A stretch of 64,000 nucleotides of DNA from Dermacentor variabilis (GCF_050947875.1 NC_134568.1:258427115-258491114); one strand, 5' to 3'. Positions 26,388 through 34,298 are shown, numbered from the stretch's first letter. The notes: a model not told the origin generated them from the letters alone. Made by a program: numbers and translations.

Positions 26388-28342
26388 CGTGTAAGAAGTA
26401 CTTGTACTTACTAATAGAATTAAAGAAATTATAAATTAATGTAAATGAAAGTGGATGAAAAAACAACTTGCTGCAGTTGGGGAATGATCCCACATCTTCG
26501 CATTACGCATGCGATGCTCTACCAACTCAGCTGCCATGGCACCGTTTTCCCATCTACATTCTTGGGTATTTATGTTTTACTACTAGAACTAACCCTGAGG
26601 GGGGGGGGGAGAGAGAGGGGGAGGGAGGGGGCATAATTTGTTACAGATAATATAACTTGGTCTAACTGGATAGCCCTCACTCTTCTAATGCAAGCACCAC
26701 GCTCCCTTGATCCCCTTTCAAAAAGTTGCCTCACAAATGGGATTAGGCTGACAAGCATAATAAATAGTTACCTCTATTTTCACTGAAGACGCTATGCTGA
26801 ATCTCAAAAGGCTGATTTGGCATGGTGACATTTATACCATGGTAGGCTGACAAGCGCACATCCAAGTTTTTCATCACTGGTGGGGTACCATAGACTTGAA
26901 TAGCTGCTGTTGCATTTCCATCCTGTTGGCGACCTCCATACTTCATGATCACATGTTGAAGAATGGACTGGGACACTTCTAAATTGATCCACACATTAGG
27001 AGAGATCTGTTTGACTTGTGGTTCAGTTTTGGCCAACTCAAAATGAAGGCCACGCCAGTACTGTCTGGCTTGTTCCTGAAGCCTTGGCTCACAAGCAACC
27101 TCGATGTCCAGCTGGAAATCTGCATGATCACAAAGATATAGAGAATCACATAAAGAATACAATAATATGCAGCATAATGGCACTCCAAGCACTAAGTTGC
27201 AGCACAACGGCCTTGTGGATTGAGTGCAGGGGGTTGCTTGTAGGGGATTCATTGCAGCAGAAAATTCCTTGCCTATCTCAGCACCTAAGGTAGGATTAAG
27301 ACTAGAGAGGGATAGTACAAGTAAAAGATATTAAGTTCAGCTGGACTGGTAGATTATACAGCTAGAATAACCAACAGGTGGCCTTTACTGAGCCAAGGTG
27401 CTGGGTAGGCCAGGAAATTATACAAAAGTAAATTAGCAGCTCCCCAAGCCTGTGACATCACACTGTCTGTGATGTCATAGACAGTGTCACAGTCTAGTCA
27501 ATGTTAGTTAATTGTTATTTATTTTAAAAGAATCACACTGCATTTAGCGATACACAAAATCTTAACTTTCCAGCTTCTGTAGATTCTTCTCGCACAAAAA
27601 GAACCTAAATCTGTGAAATGCCCAAAAGTCTGAGACATTCAACCCCTCAGCTTCATCGGTGCTTCAGTCTGGGCAGTAAATTGAAGAAGGGAAGTTTAAC
27701 GTTCACATTCTCCACTAATAAGCCTTTTTTTATTTTTCTGAAGAAACAACTTTTCTATACACACATTTGCTGGAGACGTGCATTTCTCTCTGATATTTTG
27801 CATCATTAAACCTTTATTGATGCAAGTATGACCATTCAAAGTTTCAGTGAGCTGTTCAAAGATCACATGCATTGCATATGAACAGCAAGCAAAAGTTAGG
27901 CAGTTTTTTGTCCCTCAAGAACATACAGAACACCCCATCTGAAGATTCTCCTTCAAAAGCTAGCTCTTGTTTTAATGGAACGTTCTTGAAGCTGCTACTA
28001 TGCCATCAAAGTTGCCTCACTAAGTTCTCACACGTTTGCACATGAGACAGCTGATCTGCATATCTAGTTCTCCAGAAGTTAAACCAGTGCGCATGCCTGA
28101 ACATGTGCTTTGCTTTAACTCCATACAGAATCACATGGGCTTGACACTCACCACATATTCCACTGCCTAACTGCTTGCGTGCCCATCCAGGACACTGGTC
28201 AAGGCTCTGCTCATTCCCGATACAGTTTGGGCTTGCAAACATAAGCTGCCGTGAATCATTGTGTCGTGGTAGCCAGCCTTGGAGGAAGCCACCCGAAAAT
28301 CCCAAGTGTCGACACACAACCCGTACATCTTCATCAGTCCAG
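3262..28342 (-). CDS. bark: Bark beetle/Anakonda homolog, 5'-partial, 13 visible exons
   Basis: Large single-pass membrane protein. In Drosophila, Bark/Anakonda is a triple-repeat protein that organises tricellular junctions in epithelia. Coding exons, 5' to 3': 28342-28152, 27119-26772, 24419-24202, 24112-23815, 22642-20120, 17044-16673, 16474-16105, 11857-9963, 9874-9184, 8791-8634, 6163-6069, 5794-5587, 4007-3262. All phases agree, giving 2,703 codons then TAG. Residue numbers in exon entries count from the first complete codon (Trp). Order: SRCR1 (to 75), beta-helix, CUB-like 1 (~220-340), beta-helix, NFWG (688), SRCR2 (~840-943), beta-helix, CUB-like 2 (~1094-1192), beta-helix, NWWG (1531), SRCR3 (~1676-1795), beta-helix, CUB-like 3 (~1937-2072), beta-helix, NWWG, C-type lectin (~2356-2455), TM (2471-2494), tail. 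Signal peptide and N-terminal exons are not in sight. Family assignment is from domain order and is strong; splice sites are read by eye. Confidence 0.9.
4008..5586 (-). other. bark: last bark intron (GC-AG)
   Basis: Minus-strand intron of 1,579 bp with donor GCGAGT and acceptor ctctcattgcag. It contains a weakly recognisable SINE-like stretch near 4480-4690 (a ggattcaatcccc B-box-like word) and otherwise nothing identified. Confidence 0.7.
5587..5794 (-). CDS. bark: bark visible exon 12: C-terminal half of C-type lectin domain, GC donor
   Basis: Residues 2387-2455: LDASSMPYLKQKL, FDWFYERIWVQSLD, QCAVLYRGSVWAHDC and RLPFLCER. With exon 11 it supplies six Cys. The usual calcium/sugar motifs (EPN or QPD, and WND) are not obvious, since the site reads WAHDCND, so this may be a protein-binding rather than sugar-binding fold. 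The exon must end one base into a codon to meet exon 13. The only fitting donor is GCGAGT after AGAG; the nearby GT would give a frameshift and a stop. Confidence 0.85.
6069..6163 (-). CDS. bark: bark visible exon 11: start of C-type lectin domain
   Basis: Residues 2356-2386 in only 95 bp, shorter than 60 codons. Reads NCMGGWEMIEDTCFLYI, then MTHDEAKRFCQ: the C-x-x-G-W-x-x-x-x-x-x-C-[FY] start of a long-form C-type lectin-like domain, then the A-x-x-F/Y-C helix. Acceptor gatttcctttatag, donor gtaagc. It joins exon 12 at phase 0 (FCQ-LDASS). Confidence 0.9.
6400..6580 (+). mobile_element. pogo/Tigger-like MITE, intronic copy
   Basis: Begins TACAGTCGAACGC and ends CACTCGAGTGTA, imperfect terminal inverted repeats flanked by TA, as in Tc1/mariner-pogo elements. 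The interior (gggcctccgaaatcattcgttat, then tacaggtcattt) matches the reverse complement of 41499-41661, so it is a dispersed family. No coding capacity. The pogo/Tigger assignment is from the CAGTCGAAC terminus. Confidence 0.6.
7743..8190 (+). mobile_element. RTE-like LINE, 5'-truncated 3' end
   Basis: An ORF to the stop at 8159 reads RRMMGVTLRDKKRADWVRQQ, WAWAGHVMRREDNRW, RGRQKVRWADDIKTF and DRGSWRSMGEAFALQW. This is the conserved C-terminus of RTE-type non-LTR retrotransposon polyproteins. It ends in a (TGA)n tract at about 8165-8188, typical of RTE 3' ends. The reverse transcriptase and endonuclease are absent. A second, diverged copy of this tail lies at 46624-46830 in the opposite orientation. 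Confidence 0.8.
8634..8791 (-). CDS. bark: bark visible exon 10: closing NWWG block of module 3
   Basis: Residues 2303-2354: QENSSFVDAENNWWGFKD, then VVGRIYDRSDQPELLEVRF. The N-W-W-G / R-[IV]-[FY]-D pattern matches the closing motifs in exons 5 and 8, marking the end of the third super-module. Acceptor tttcaatacag, donor gtaagt. It joins to exon 11 at phase 1 through a Gly codon, giving VISGNCMGGW. Confidence 0.9.
9184..9874 (-). CDS. bark: bark visible exon 9: beta-helix of module 3
   Basis: Residues 2073-2301. About 230 residues of beta-helix turns: RDSKHNITASYFNKNRRGA, LTLHGNRFEDNGDALFGN, HILRNLFMHNQGGLRIFVS, VHNNLFTQNK and VLEKVTFNFSENMIVESEG. Acceptor ttcttttatag, donor gtaagt after two bases of a Glu codon, so the intron splits NNT-E-QENSS just before the NWWG motif. 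Numerous N-x-S/T sites. Confidence 0.9.
9963..11857 (-). CDS. bark: bark visible exon 8: beta-helix, NWWG, SRCR3, beta-helix, CUB-like 3
   Basis: Residues 1441-2071 (1,895 bp). It opens with YVVEFKLESHSERFSIVAAN, closes helix block 2 with VAENWWGSLNASDIRSRVFD, then the TLTILEGVELQFYPSVGIL segment parallel to that in exon 5. SRCR3 (about 10792-11151) has eight Cys and the signature AEVVCRELGFG; SRCR2 has six. DFWGGIRFSV follows, then helix turns and a CUB-like domain (CIKIFTSKSRLSQKVGFRIL, SISIFDGDVFN, YRSQGTTLSVKLHATG). Acceptor aaatttatttcag, donor gtaagt, phase 1; the following intron is only 88 bp. Confidence 0.92.
11858..16104 (-). other. bark: bark intron 7 (4.2 kb)
   Basis: Largest visible intron, GT-AG. 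Apart from the inverted SINE pair at 14417-14694 and its tail to about 14750, I recognise nothing; ORFs here are short and AT-rich on both strands. Confidence 0.7.
14417..14694. repeat. inverted pair of tRNA-derived SINE tails
   Basis: Arms 14417-14537 and 14570-14694 are almost perfect reverse complements. The centre (ggtgggaaccgaacccac) reads on the minus strand as a Pol III B box, gtgggttcggttcccacc. The arm sequence, tggatgaaaaaacaacttgc, is also in the SINE at 26405-26595. The outer part (aacactgacaccaaggacaa) recurs in the hairpin at 37500-37600. This is a head-to-head SINE arrangement able to form a long hairpin. Confidence 0.75.
16105..16474 (-). CDS. bark: bark visible exon 7: beta-helix of module 2
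   Basis: Residues 1318-1439. Opens NQISNNQGGISHYSRD and runs through INKTEFNNNHGGIDLRL to MLIRENQFLNNMGK, classic N-x-F/I-x-x-N-x-G-G-I turns of a parallel beta-helix. Multiple N-glycosylation sequons. Acceptor ttggtgtgcag, donor gtaagt with two bases of a Lys codon left over, matched exactly by the single base at the start of exon 8. Confidence 0.88.
16673..17044 (-). CDS. bark: bark visible exon 6: beta-helix of module 2
   Basis: Residues 1194-1316. Starts FVARNVRYRASQSVLTITV and continues with SLNIERNTITSCGYGFGSN and HLVKNTIRDSQRYAILVSS, regular beta-helix turns with Asn ladders. Two AG acceptors compete (after tgtgtgctag and after gttgctag). Only the upstream one fits the one-base overhang of exon 5, and it gives PLVFVARN across the junction. 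Donor gtaaga. The weak point is this acceptor choice, which rests on phase. Confidence 0.8.
18601..19275 (+). mobile_element. non-LTR retrotransposon RT C-terminus, 5'-truncated
   Basis: A 185-codon frame reads CQLKYLGLHLSPDLIWTRHV, ITKSTNQVLAFL, KLLACKTFVFSKLEYAS and IKSCATRFVLGSY. This is the thumb/C-terminal region of Jockey/CR1-type reverse transcriptases (Y-L-G-[VL]-x-[LI]-x-x-x-L-x-W). It ends in a tail of AATAAA/AATAAAGT repeats (19247-19274), the poly(A)-like 3' end. The catalytic FADD region is missing. It lies antisense to bark. Confidence 0.8.
19846..19911 (+). repeat. tRNA-derived SINE head or tRNA pseudogene
   Basis: Contains an A-box-like tagcgtagtggttaaggc and a B-box-like ggtttgatcct about 45 bases later, spaced as in a tRNA. 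I could not fold a full cloverleaf with paired acceptor ends, so a SINE head or tRNA relic is likelier than a working tRNA. Confidence 0.45.
20120..22642 (-). CDS. bark: bark visible exon 5: beta-helix, NFWG, SRCR2, beta-helix, CUB-like 2
   Basis: Largest exon (2,523 bp), residues 353-1192, nearly one whole super-module. About 330 residues of beta-helix turns with many N-x-S/T sites come first. ASLNFWGLDAATPD then closes the block (NFWG 688-691), followed by LLIKPGTRLHFEQSVGMMVQG. SRCR2 is at about 20868-21179 with six Cys (GGVC, LVCQQLG, NVRC, FLTC, ENSC, GIRC). PSWAGIRLGV, further helix turns and a CUB-like domain (FQVSCEDKRAIGIMVVDPF ...) end the exon. Donor gtaagt, phase 1. A short acidic stretch (EEEELELAPMDVE) precedes SRCR2. 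Confidence 0.92.
22643..23814 (-). other. bark: bark intron 4 with (TA)n
   Basis: GT-AG intron of 1.2 kb. Contains a (TA) microsatellite at about 23036-23067; nothing else recognised. Confidence 0.65.
23815..24112 (-). CDS. bark: bark visible exon 4: CUB-like domain 1
   Basis: Residues 253-351. It contains MTIHFKNM, GGTVTVWNGD (281-290) and VPQSVSSEKGGALTVEF (308-324), which fits the CUB pattern of hydrophobic strand, D/N-G turn, and P-x-S-x-x-S-x-x-x-x-L-x-V-x-F. It ends LQFSMEAVLDIG, and the intron falls right after the CUB-like domain at phase 1. The same relative place and phase recur after CUB-like domains 2 and 3. Acceptor cccctgcag, donor gtaagt. Confidence 0.85.
24202..24419 (-). CDS. 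bark: bark visible exon 3: beta-helix end and start of CUB-like domain 1
   Basis: Residues 181-252, opening with YGIFINTSKGG and GVTVTKNGADGIVY, which are beta-helix turns. The CUB-like segment follows from about residue 220 (SFCQSS, then NIRYPAVFVYQ). Acceptor ggctatgcag, donor gtaagt after an Arg codon at phase 0. The next intron is only 89 bp. The CUB assignment rests on its position between helix blocks and on exon 4. Confidence 0.85.
25783..25909. repeat. foldback, about 60-bp imperfect arms
   Basis: Left arm (tgatcaacattatttgtgc ... gggggacgacagacacaagc) and right arm (gcttgtgtctgtcatccccc ... ataacattgatca) are inverted repeats with a very short loop. The words acgacagacacaagcgc and agtctcg resemble dispersed tick repeats I recall, but the family cannot be named from this window. 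Confidence 0.6.
26336..26382. repeat. (TG)n microsatellite
   Basis: About 23 uninterrupted TG units directly beside the SINE tail at 26405. Confidence 0.95.
26405..26595 (-). mobile_element. tRNA-derived SINE, Ruka-like
   Basis: Read on the minus strand: tggcagctgagttggtagag (A box), gcatcgcatgcgtaatgcg, gtgggatcattcccc (B box), then gcaagttgttttttcatcc and an AT-rich tail. The head is a clear tRNA derivative with Pol III promoter boxes. Ruka, described from Rhipicephalus, is a tRNA-derived SINE of this type; the name here is from recalled resemblance. Confidence 0.7.
26772..27119 (-). CDS. bark: bark visible exon 2: end of SRCR1, WRG motif, first beta-helix
   Basis: Residues 64-179. It completes SRCR1 with DIEVACEP (last Cys 73), then YWRGL at 84-88, the equivalent of the W-[AG]-G-I-R motif that follows SRCR2 and SRCR3. 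The remainder alternates short strands and Asn/Gly turns (a GINVT stretch, then FSENRG at the exon end) as in right-handed parallel beta-helix repeats. N-x-S/T glycosylation sites are present. Phase 1 at both ends; acceptor gatcatgcag, donor gtaact. Confidence 0.85.
27120..28151 (-). other. bark: bark intron 1 (1.0 kb)
   Basis: GT-AG intron with donor gtgagt. A small palindrome gtcatagacagtgtcac-type lies near 27450-27495. No other feature recognised. Confidence 0.65.
28152..28342 (-). CDS. bark: bark visible exon 1: SRCR domain 1
   Basis: Encodes residues 1-63 plus one base of codon 64. It opens with WTDEDVRVVC then RHLGF, the typical middle of a scavenger receptor cysteine-rich domain, with Cys at 10, 40, 50 and 63. 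Acceptor on the minus strand reads ctttgtgcag before ctgg, so the first base completes a codon begun in an unseen upstream exon. Donor is gtgagt. The first third of this SRCR domain must lie on that missing exon. No matching exon was recognised between 28343 and about 31 kb. Confidence 0.85.
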
Positions 28343-29424
28343 CTGCACAAAGTATAAAACAGGGACACCACTGTACACACTTGGGGACATTTCTAGCTGT
28401 AAAAGCACAAATGGCCTGTGTAACAGGCCAGTCAGGCTAATGGAAAAACAAGTGTAGTGAGAGGTTCTTGCTACTTTTTGCAAATGCTGTGCAGTTAGAG
28501 CATGAGCAAAGTGTCAGGTGCTTGCTTGCACAACCCATGCAACATTGTGCATGCAGCAATGCTAAAATTTTAAAATCTTCACACATGTTTACTACTGTGA
28601 ACTTCTTTCTCAAACACTGAAGGAAAGAACCAAAATTTAAACATTTTGCAGCATTAACCCTGGTCTAAGATGCAATTCATTGTGCCTGCAACTGTTCTTT
28701 GGCATGGTTATGTGAGCCAAGATTTGTGCAGATGTACTTTGCAGCTCACATGAATGCACACTTAAATTTCTTCTGCATCCTGAGCATTAGAAGACTATTT
28801 ATTATTCAACGAGGTTTCATCTGATCCTCTACAGATTAATACTGTGTACAGACGCACAAAGTTTGCATCATTGGGGCAAGTTGGTTTAACATGACCCTGT
28901 AGTATTTACATACAGACTCATGCTTTAGCTACACCTTATTTTTTTTTTTTCAAATTAGCACAATAAGTCAGGATGCACCTATCACATAGTAAATATGCAA
29001 CATTTTTCTTTGGCTCTAAATTTCTTCAGAAGAATGAACATTTCTTTTCATATAATGAATAACACAGCATAAATGTTTACAGAAATATTTGGACCATTAG
29101 CCTATATGGCTAGTTATTGGTCCAATCTAATACACGAGTTTATGTAATCAGGTTTAAAAGCAGAGGTGCAGTGAACAGGTTACATATAGGCATGCATAAA
29201 CATAACAGCATGGTTTTTAAACAGAGAAAATACAAACTGCAATCAATACCATTCAATATCCCTCCCCCCCAAAAAAAGACATACAAAGAAAACTACAAAG
29301 TCCCATATATACATTCGATACTACAAACCTAGCCAGTAGAAAAATATCAGTAATGTGCTAGAAATACAGTACGAAGATCGTAGACTTAGCATTCTGAATA
29401 CAAGTTCCGTTGCTACATGATTGA
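28343..29424. other. non-coding, upstream of the first visible bark exon
   Basis: AT-rich, no exon recognised on either strand. The exon carrying the start of SRCR1 should lie upstream on the minus strand, but none was found here. Confidence 0.5.
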
Positions 29425-30110
29425 TTAAAAATGTACTTTACAAGAAAATTTAAAGTTGCGTGCAAGTTTAATTTCGAGTGGAACGGAGTTCCTAATTTTA
29501 GCACCAATGGATTGAATTAATCTTTCGCCATATACGCTCCTGCAGGTAGGGAGATTAATGTTGCCGTTGGCTATGTGCCTTGTGTTACAGGTTGGTAAAC
29601 AAAACAAACTCAAGGGTAATGGAAAAGTAATGCTGATTATAGCATTCACCGAAACCGCTGTTACATGAATGGTAATATCCGAGTATGCGCAAGTAATTGG
29701 GTGCTTGAGCAATGAGGAGACGAAAATGTTACAAGTCTTAAAGCGAGTTTTTGGAACCATACATGTACGTCATGTAAGTAAAGCCCCGATATTTCGCTAC
29801 AATAACTCGGTTGTAAGCAAACTAAGCAAAAATATAAAGACTGAAGCTTGTTATGTTAAAAGTAACCTCTGGCTTTAATGAGCATAAAACATGCAAAAGC
29901 AAGCTTTTTAGATATATTATTAATCTGTTCTTTCCAATGCAAGTTTTCATCCATTACTACACCCAAGTACTTAAACGTGGAAAATGCACCAACACATGGC
30001 TATAGCTTGACATGGCAAATAGAGTTGTTGCTTTGTTCACAAGAACATTGCTCATTTCACTCTGTAAAGAAGCTAGCAACAAGAGTTACAAGGAGGCAAA
30101 ACAAAAAAAT
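29425..30110 (-). mobile_element. degenerate non-LTR retrotransposon RT fragment
   Basis: On the minus strand one frame reads FKYLGVVMDENLHWKEQINN, then KKLAFACFMLIKARGYF before a stop. After frameshifts another reads VYGERLIQSIGAKIRNSVP, then LEIKLARNFKFSCK. These are the Y-L-G-V-x-x-D-x-x-L-x-W and closing G-x-K-x-W/R-N-S-[LV]-P regions of Jockey/CR1-type LINEs. Several frame breaks show it is dead. It lies in the same orientation as bark. Confidence 0.75.
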
Positions 30111-30899
30111 ACTTCATTTCTAATTTTATTTTAAAGTTTAGATGGCATGAGTCTATATGGTTAAAACTATATTGTTAAAAAATTCGGTTAATCTTCTTAT
30201 CATGAAACTTGATAACCATAATAAATACTGCTGTGATACAATGTGAGAAGGATGGACCTCAGTCTACATATTGAGGATGAGGCATTTTATGAGGATGAAA
30301 AGATTGTTCTACTTGCACAGGATAAACTATAGAAAGCTATTACAATCTTTTACTCCACAATCAATTAATCAATTTACTTTTCTTATGTTTATTTATACCT
30401 TCTATTTGAATATGCTGTGCAACTGGAGCTTCACTAACATGGCACATATTTAGTAACTTAAAAGGGCTTTGTAAGGAAAAATGGATGGTTTTTAATTTAT
30501 CGAAGTTCACAGCTTACATTTACAACTCACATTTCTGTGGTTGAGTCATAGAGGTCCGTCCATAAAAATAGCAGTTTTGCCCGAAAAGCGAAACAGCAAT
30601 TGATCTACGGCATACACTGGGCATGATAGAATGTTATTGCACATGGAAGTCTTCAAGCGCAGCTTTCCACGTTGGATTTGCCAAAGCGGTGCTTTTATTT
30701 ACATTGATGTCTACAGCCACAGACTGTTAGCTTCGGATATTGTGGAAAACGTGCATCGCTAACATGAAATAATGTCAAAACGTAGCAAAATGTACATGTC
30801 TGTGCAAATTAGCCGCATTGTTTCACCCTGAGACGAGTGTTGTTTCACCCTGAAACAACAGCAACTGTGATCCAGACATGTATATTACGGGCTGCTATA

Positions 30900-31355
30900 A
30901 GTGACTCTCTCTTGTTTTCTTTTACAGCGCAGCTCTGCAGCGTTGGTTCCCGCATTTCGCGTCGCCATCGGCCTCGTCGTAACCAAGGTTATCATCCGTG
31001 CGCTGCTCTAGCTCCACGCGCTCCTGCTGCCATCTCTCGCGCGCGACGCAAGTCTTGCTCTCCCCTTGTCCTCCAAAGCCGGATCACATGTTCTCGCCTA
31101 TCCTCTCGCCCACTTCTAGTGTTCCTGCACGTGCTCCCACAGAGAGCAGAGTTGCGCATAACTTTTTCGGCGCCGCTCGCACCGCTATTCGCCAAGAGCT
31201 ATCACTTGGCACGGAATGACGTCCAATGTTCAACTGCGCCGCTGCGAAGCCAACTTTATGGCTGCGATGCCGACTCATCATTTCTGTCAGTGTCATCAAC
31301 ATTGCAATCAGCAGACCGTCGAGCATGCGTTGCATTCATCGGCTCCGGGCTGTAG
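30900..31355 (+). repeat. GC-rich dispersed repeat segment
   Basis: Starts the CpG-rich part of the window. The stretch gcagctctgcagcgttggtt through tttcgcgtcgccatcggcc resembles 54051-54110 (gcagctctttggcgtccgtt ... tttcgcgtcgacgtcggc), so it is one family. A later part (agagcagagttgcgcata) recurs inverted near 34082-34096. A 172-codon frame runs through it, but it has no recognisable protein features. Confidence 0.45.
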
Positions 31356-31376
31356 GTACGTTATTCGACGATATTA

Positions 31377-32111
31377 GAGAGTTTTAGAATAGGGATCCCG
31401 ATAGTTTGGGGTCCCGAAGAGCTTTGCGGGTGTTAGTGTTGGGGTATGCGGGAGTGAAGAGTTTTAGAATAGGGCTTTGCGTTTGCGGATAGCGTCTTGC
31501 GCTGACAGTGCCACTACGGCGTCAAAGAAAAGCTATTAGAAAGAATTAAATAAAATATACAATTTTATGATAAGAACAGTAATTTTAACTTTTGTTTATT
31601 TGCATTTAATTACAATTTAGAGGTTATTCTGAAAGCAGCAAACAATTAGTTGCGCTCAGTTTTGAGTAACCAACTTTACGTGCCTTCACCCACTGAGTTT
31701 CCTACGAAGAACCTTTATGCCTTCACCAGCCAAGCTAAGCCGTGTTAGGCCTACGGGCCATAAAATCCACAATCGAATTCGAAATCAGCGGCGTCTAATG
31801 AATCAATATTCATAACACACACTAGTTGACAGAAAGCGATAACCGCACTCACTTCTCCTAGCTTGCAAACTTCACGCGTCACCACGAATCAAACTCACTT
31901 TGGTGCTAGGTTAGAGCCGTCGCTTCAATGGGTGCCGCCATGTTTGTTTACGCAAATCATTTGGGGCAGCTTTTGGGGCTCCCGCTAAATCAGTGAAATA
32001 GCATGCCCAATACAAAACCCAAACGCAGTTTGCGTCTCACGCATGCACAGTGGCTTCAACGCTATTTCTTTGGGGCCCCAAAACATTTGAAGCCTGTACT
32101 CTAAAACTCTC
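31377..32111. mobile_element. 735-bp MITE with TATTA flanking direct repeat
   Basis: Ends are inverted: gagagttttagaatag at the left and ctctaaaactctc at the right, flanked on both sides by TATTA (31372-31376 and 32112-32116). An extra copy of gagttttagaataggg sits inside near 31460. GGGGTCCC and GGGGCCCC blocks lie near the two ends. No coding capacity. A 5-bp TSD, or TA with longer TIRs, are both possible readings. Confidence 0.7.
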
Positions 32112-32116
32112 TATTA

Positions 32117-33227
32117 AGTCAAGGACCTTGGTGAAGTGATACGAAACACATCATACTGACACTTGTATTCCAGAACGACGAGGTGCGGCGCACTAAAGTG
32201 CGCAAACTGCACAGAAGGTCGCAAAGCTTTTTACGCAGTGCCGCACGGATGGGCAGACGTGCGCTGGTGACTAGTATGGCTACTGCGCATCAGTACAGAC
32301 CGGCCGGCTCCGAAAGGGACCAGGATATGCGAGATGCATTCGCCTTGTTTACACTAAAGCAACATTTATCTCGAGTAACACCCCTGTTAACGCTGAGATG
32401 CGTAAGGGTAGCATGAAAGGTTGTTCACTTGCACAATCTTTGCCATGTAAGCGAAGCGCGACGCAGACACAGGACAAAGAATGAACGACACGTCAATGTC
32501 GCGCTGCACGTATATGCCAGGAATGTTAACTTACCAATTCGCCCAATTCGCTGCATTGCTTGTACGGTTGTTCTGACTATGCGGAACTCGAACAGTGTGT
32601 TCAAAACAGAGTAAATACTAGCAGATACAATTTGCCCACTGCACCCTGGTTTTTCTCTTGCCTGTTCTTTCTCTTTTTTTTTTCTCGGCGTGATTTTTTA
32701 TGTAACGTTGATTGATGTGCTAGTGCCCATTGTTTTGTAGCGAACCAAAATCTCGTGCGCGCGCGGTTACGAGACAGCTGTCATAGCTTCAGCATTTACC
32801 ACTCGCAATGTCTTGCTTGTTCGATCGGCTTTAGTCGACGTGAGCAATGTAAAATTTTGCCGGTATGTTTAATAAGCGCTGTGTTATAGCAAATTGACCC
32901 GAGTAGTATGAAAAGATCAAGAAAAACGTGTCATACTGCAGTCCGCAACGTGTGAATAATTACTTCGCAAGTTTGCCATCTTGATGTGATTTGTACAATA
33001 AAAATAACCTGTTATTACTCTTAATAGCTTGTCTTTCCAGTTGCTTTGAATTCTGCCCCCCAAGGCTGCAAGAGCCAGCACTCTTGGCCTTCTGCCAGCA
33101 GCCATTGGTCATCCATTCCCTTGTATGAAATAAATTTGATCTAGACACTCGTCCATCTTTAATCTTTTTGCACTTGAACATTTGCTGCTACGAAGCAACT
33201 GGTAAGTCGGCGGTATGAATGAATCGT
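32117..33227. other. non-coding stretch
   Basis: Mixed composition, short ORFs only, nothing recognised. Confidence 0.4.
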
Positions 33228-33410
33228 AAAAAAAAAATTTCATTATGGGATTTTACATGCCAAAACCACGATCTGATTATGAGGCATGCCGTAGTGGGTG
33301 ACTCCGGAAATTTTTACCAGCTGGGGTTCTTTAACGTGCACCTAAATCTAAGTACACGGGTGTTTTCGCATTTCGCCCCCATCGAAATGCGAATCATAAA
33401 AAAAAAGCTT
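33228..33410 (-). mobile_element. SINE body copy without tRNA head
   Basis: Reverse complement of the body of the SINE at 42889-43110. Shared words are cgcatttcgcccccatcgaa, tttaacgtgcacctaaatct, gtagtgggtgactccggaaa and tatgggattttacatgcc. The Pol III head is missing, so this is a partial copy. Confidence 0.75.
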
Positions 33411-34253
33411 TGCATAAAATGTGCGCATGTGAACATTTGAAATGCGTTTAAATGTACGTGTGGGCACCGCATATATCGAACACGTAGCTGCTGTGAACAA
33501 CGGTTAGTGATAAATGACGCTCTTTTAACAGTCCTTGACATAACTGCAGGCACAATAGTTCTCTTGGCAACAGTCATTAAACGGCTGGTTTTTGAAGCCA
33601 AAATGCACTCACATCCACCTTACGTATGTGGCGTTTTCTTTAAACACCTTTTTTAAAAAGCCTCGATGAGAAAACTTCATATGCATGCTGGAAAACATTG
33701 CACCGCTTTTTGTTGCAAGGTACAGCGCATTAGCACGCAAACTTTTGAGCTGTTCAAGCCACGGGCATAGTCAGGATTTCACTTCAAGGGTTCCTACCCC
33801 CTATATGTACATTTGTGCATGCATTTGTATATGTGTGTATATACGTATACGTACATACAAAGAAAATTTCGGGGGGTTGGAACCCTGCCCCATTCCGGCT
33901 ACGCCAATGGTTCGTGCGTAGTCGACGTTAAAAAGTGCCACTTTGGTCAGCGCTTGCAAACAATAGGGGCATGTAGTTCGCGACCAGCAGGCAAAAAAGC
34001 AAATGGAACGGCGCGCGGCATTTGCCTCCTGCGCGCGAGAGGAGTGGCTTCACTGCATAGCTGGAGCATACTGGCGGACCTATGCGCAACTCTGCTCCCT
34101 GCGGGAGCATATACAGGGATACTACCCCCTTACTCCGCGAAGCGCCGTTACGGTGACTTGCCGCTACCGTCCACTCCACCCTCGCCGTCCCTTCACCCGC
34201 TGTCGCGGCACTGCCGCGGTGCCGGCAGCGGGCGCTCCTTGCCGCCACGCGCT
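33411..34253. other. non-coding, repeat-like
   Basis: A stretch near 33750-33910 (catagtcaggattt ... aatttcggggggttggaacc ... gctacgcc) resembles 43293-43375 (cacgtatccaggatttt ... gaggggggggtacc), suggesting another dispersed family. No gene seen. Confidence 0.35.
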
Positions 34254-34298
34254 AGAGTTACTGTATATGCTACCTTTGGTAGCATATACAGTGACTCT
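34254..34298. repeat. 21-bp stem, 3-nt loop hairpin
   Basis: Arms 34254-34274 and 34278-34298 (agagttactgtatatgctac and gtagcatatacagtgactct) pair with a single mismatch around TTT. The related word gcatatacaggg occurs near 34108. Confidence 0.8.

Larger units (their letters stand above)
24420..26771 (-). other. bark: bark intron 2 (2.4 kb)
   Basis: GT-AG intron with a foldback near 25783-25909, an (ATT)n at about 26245-26268, a (TG)n at 26336-26382 and an antisense-strand SINE. No gene seen. Confidence 0.65.

Noticed and set aside
30837..31355. 172-codon plus ORF beginning after a polypyrimidine-AG
   Set aside because: Sequence belongs to a dispersed GC-rich repeat; no protein features.
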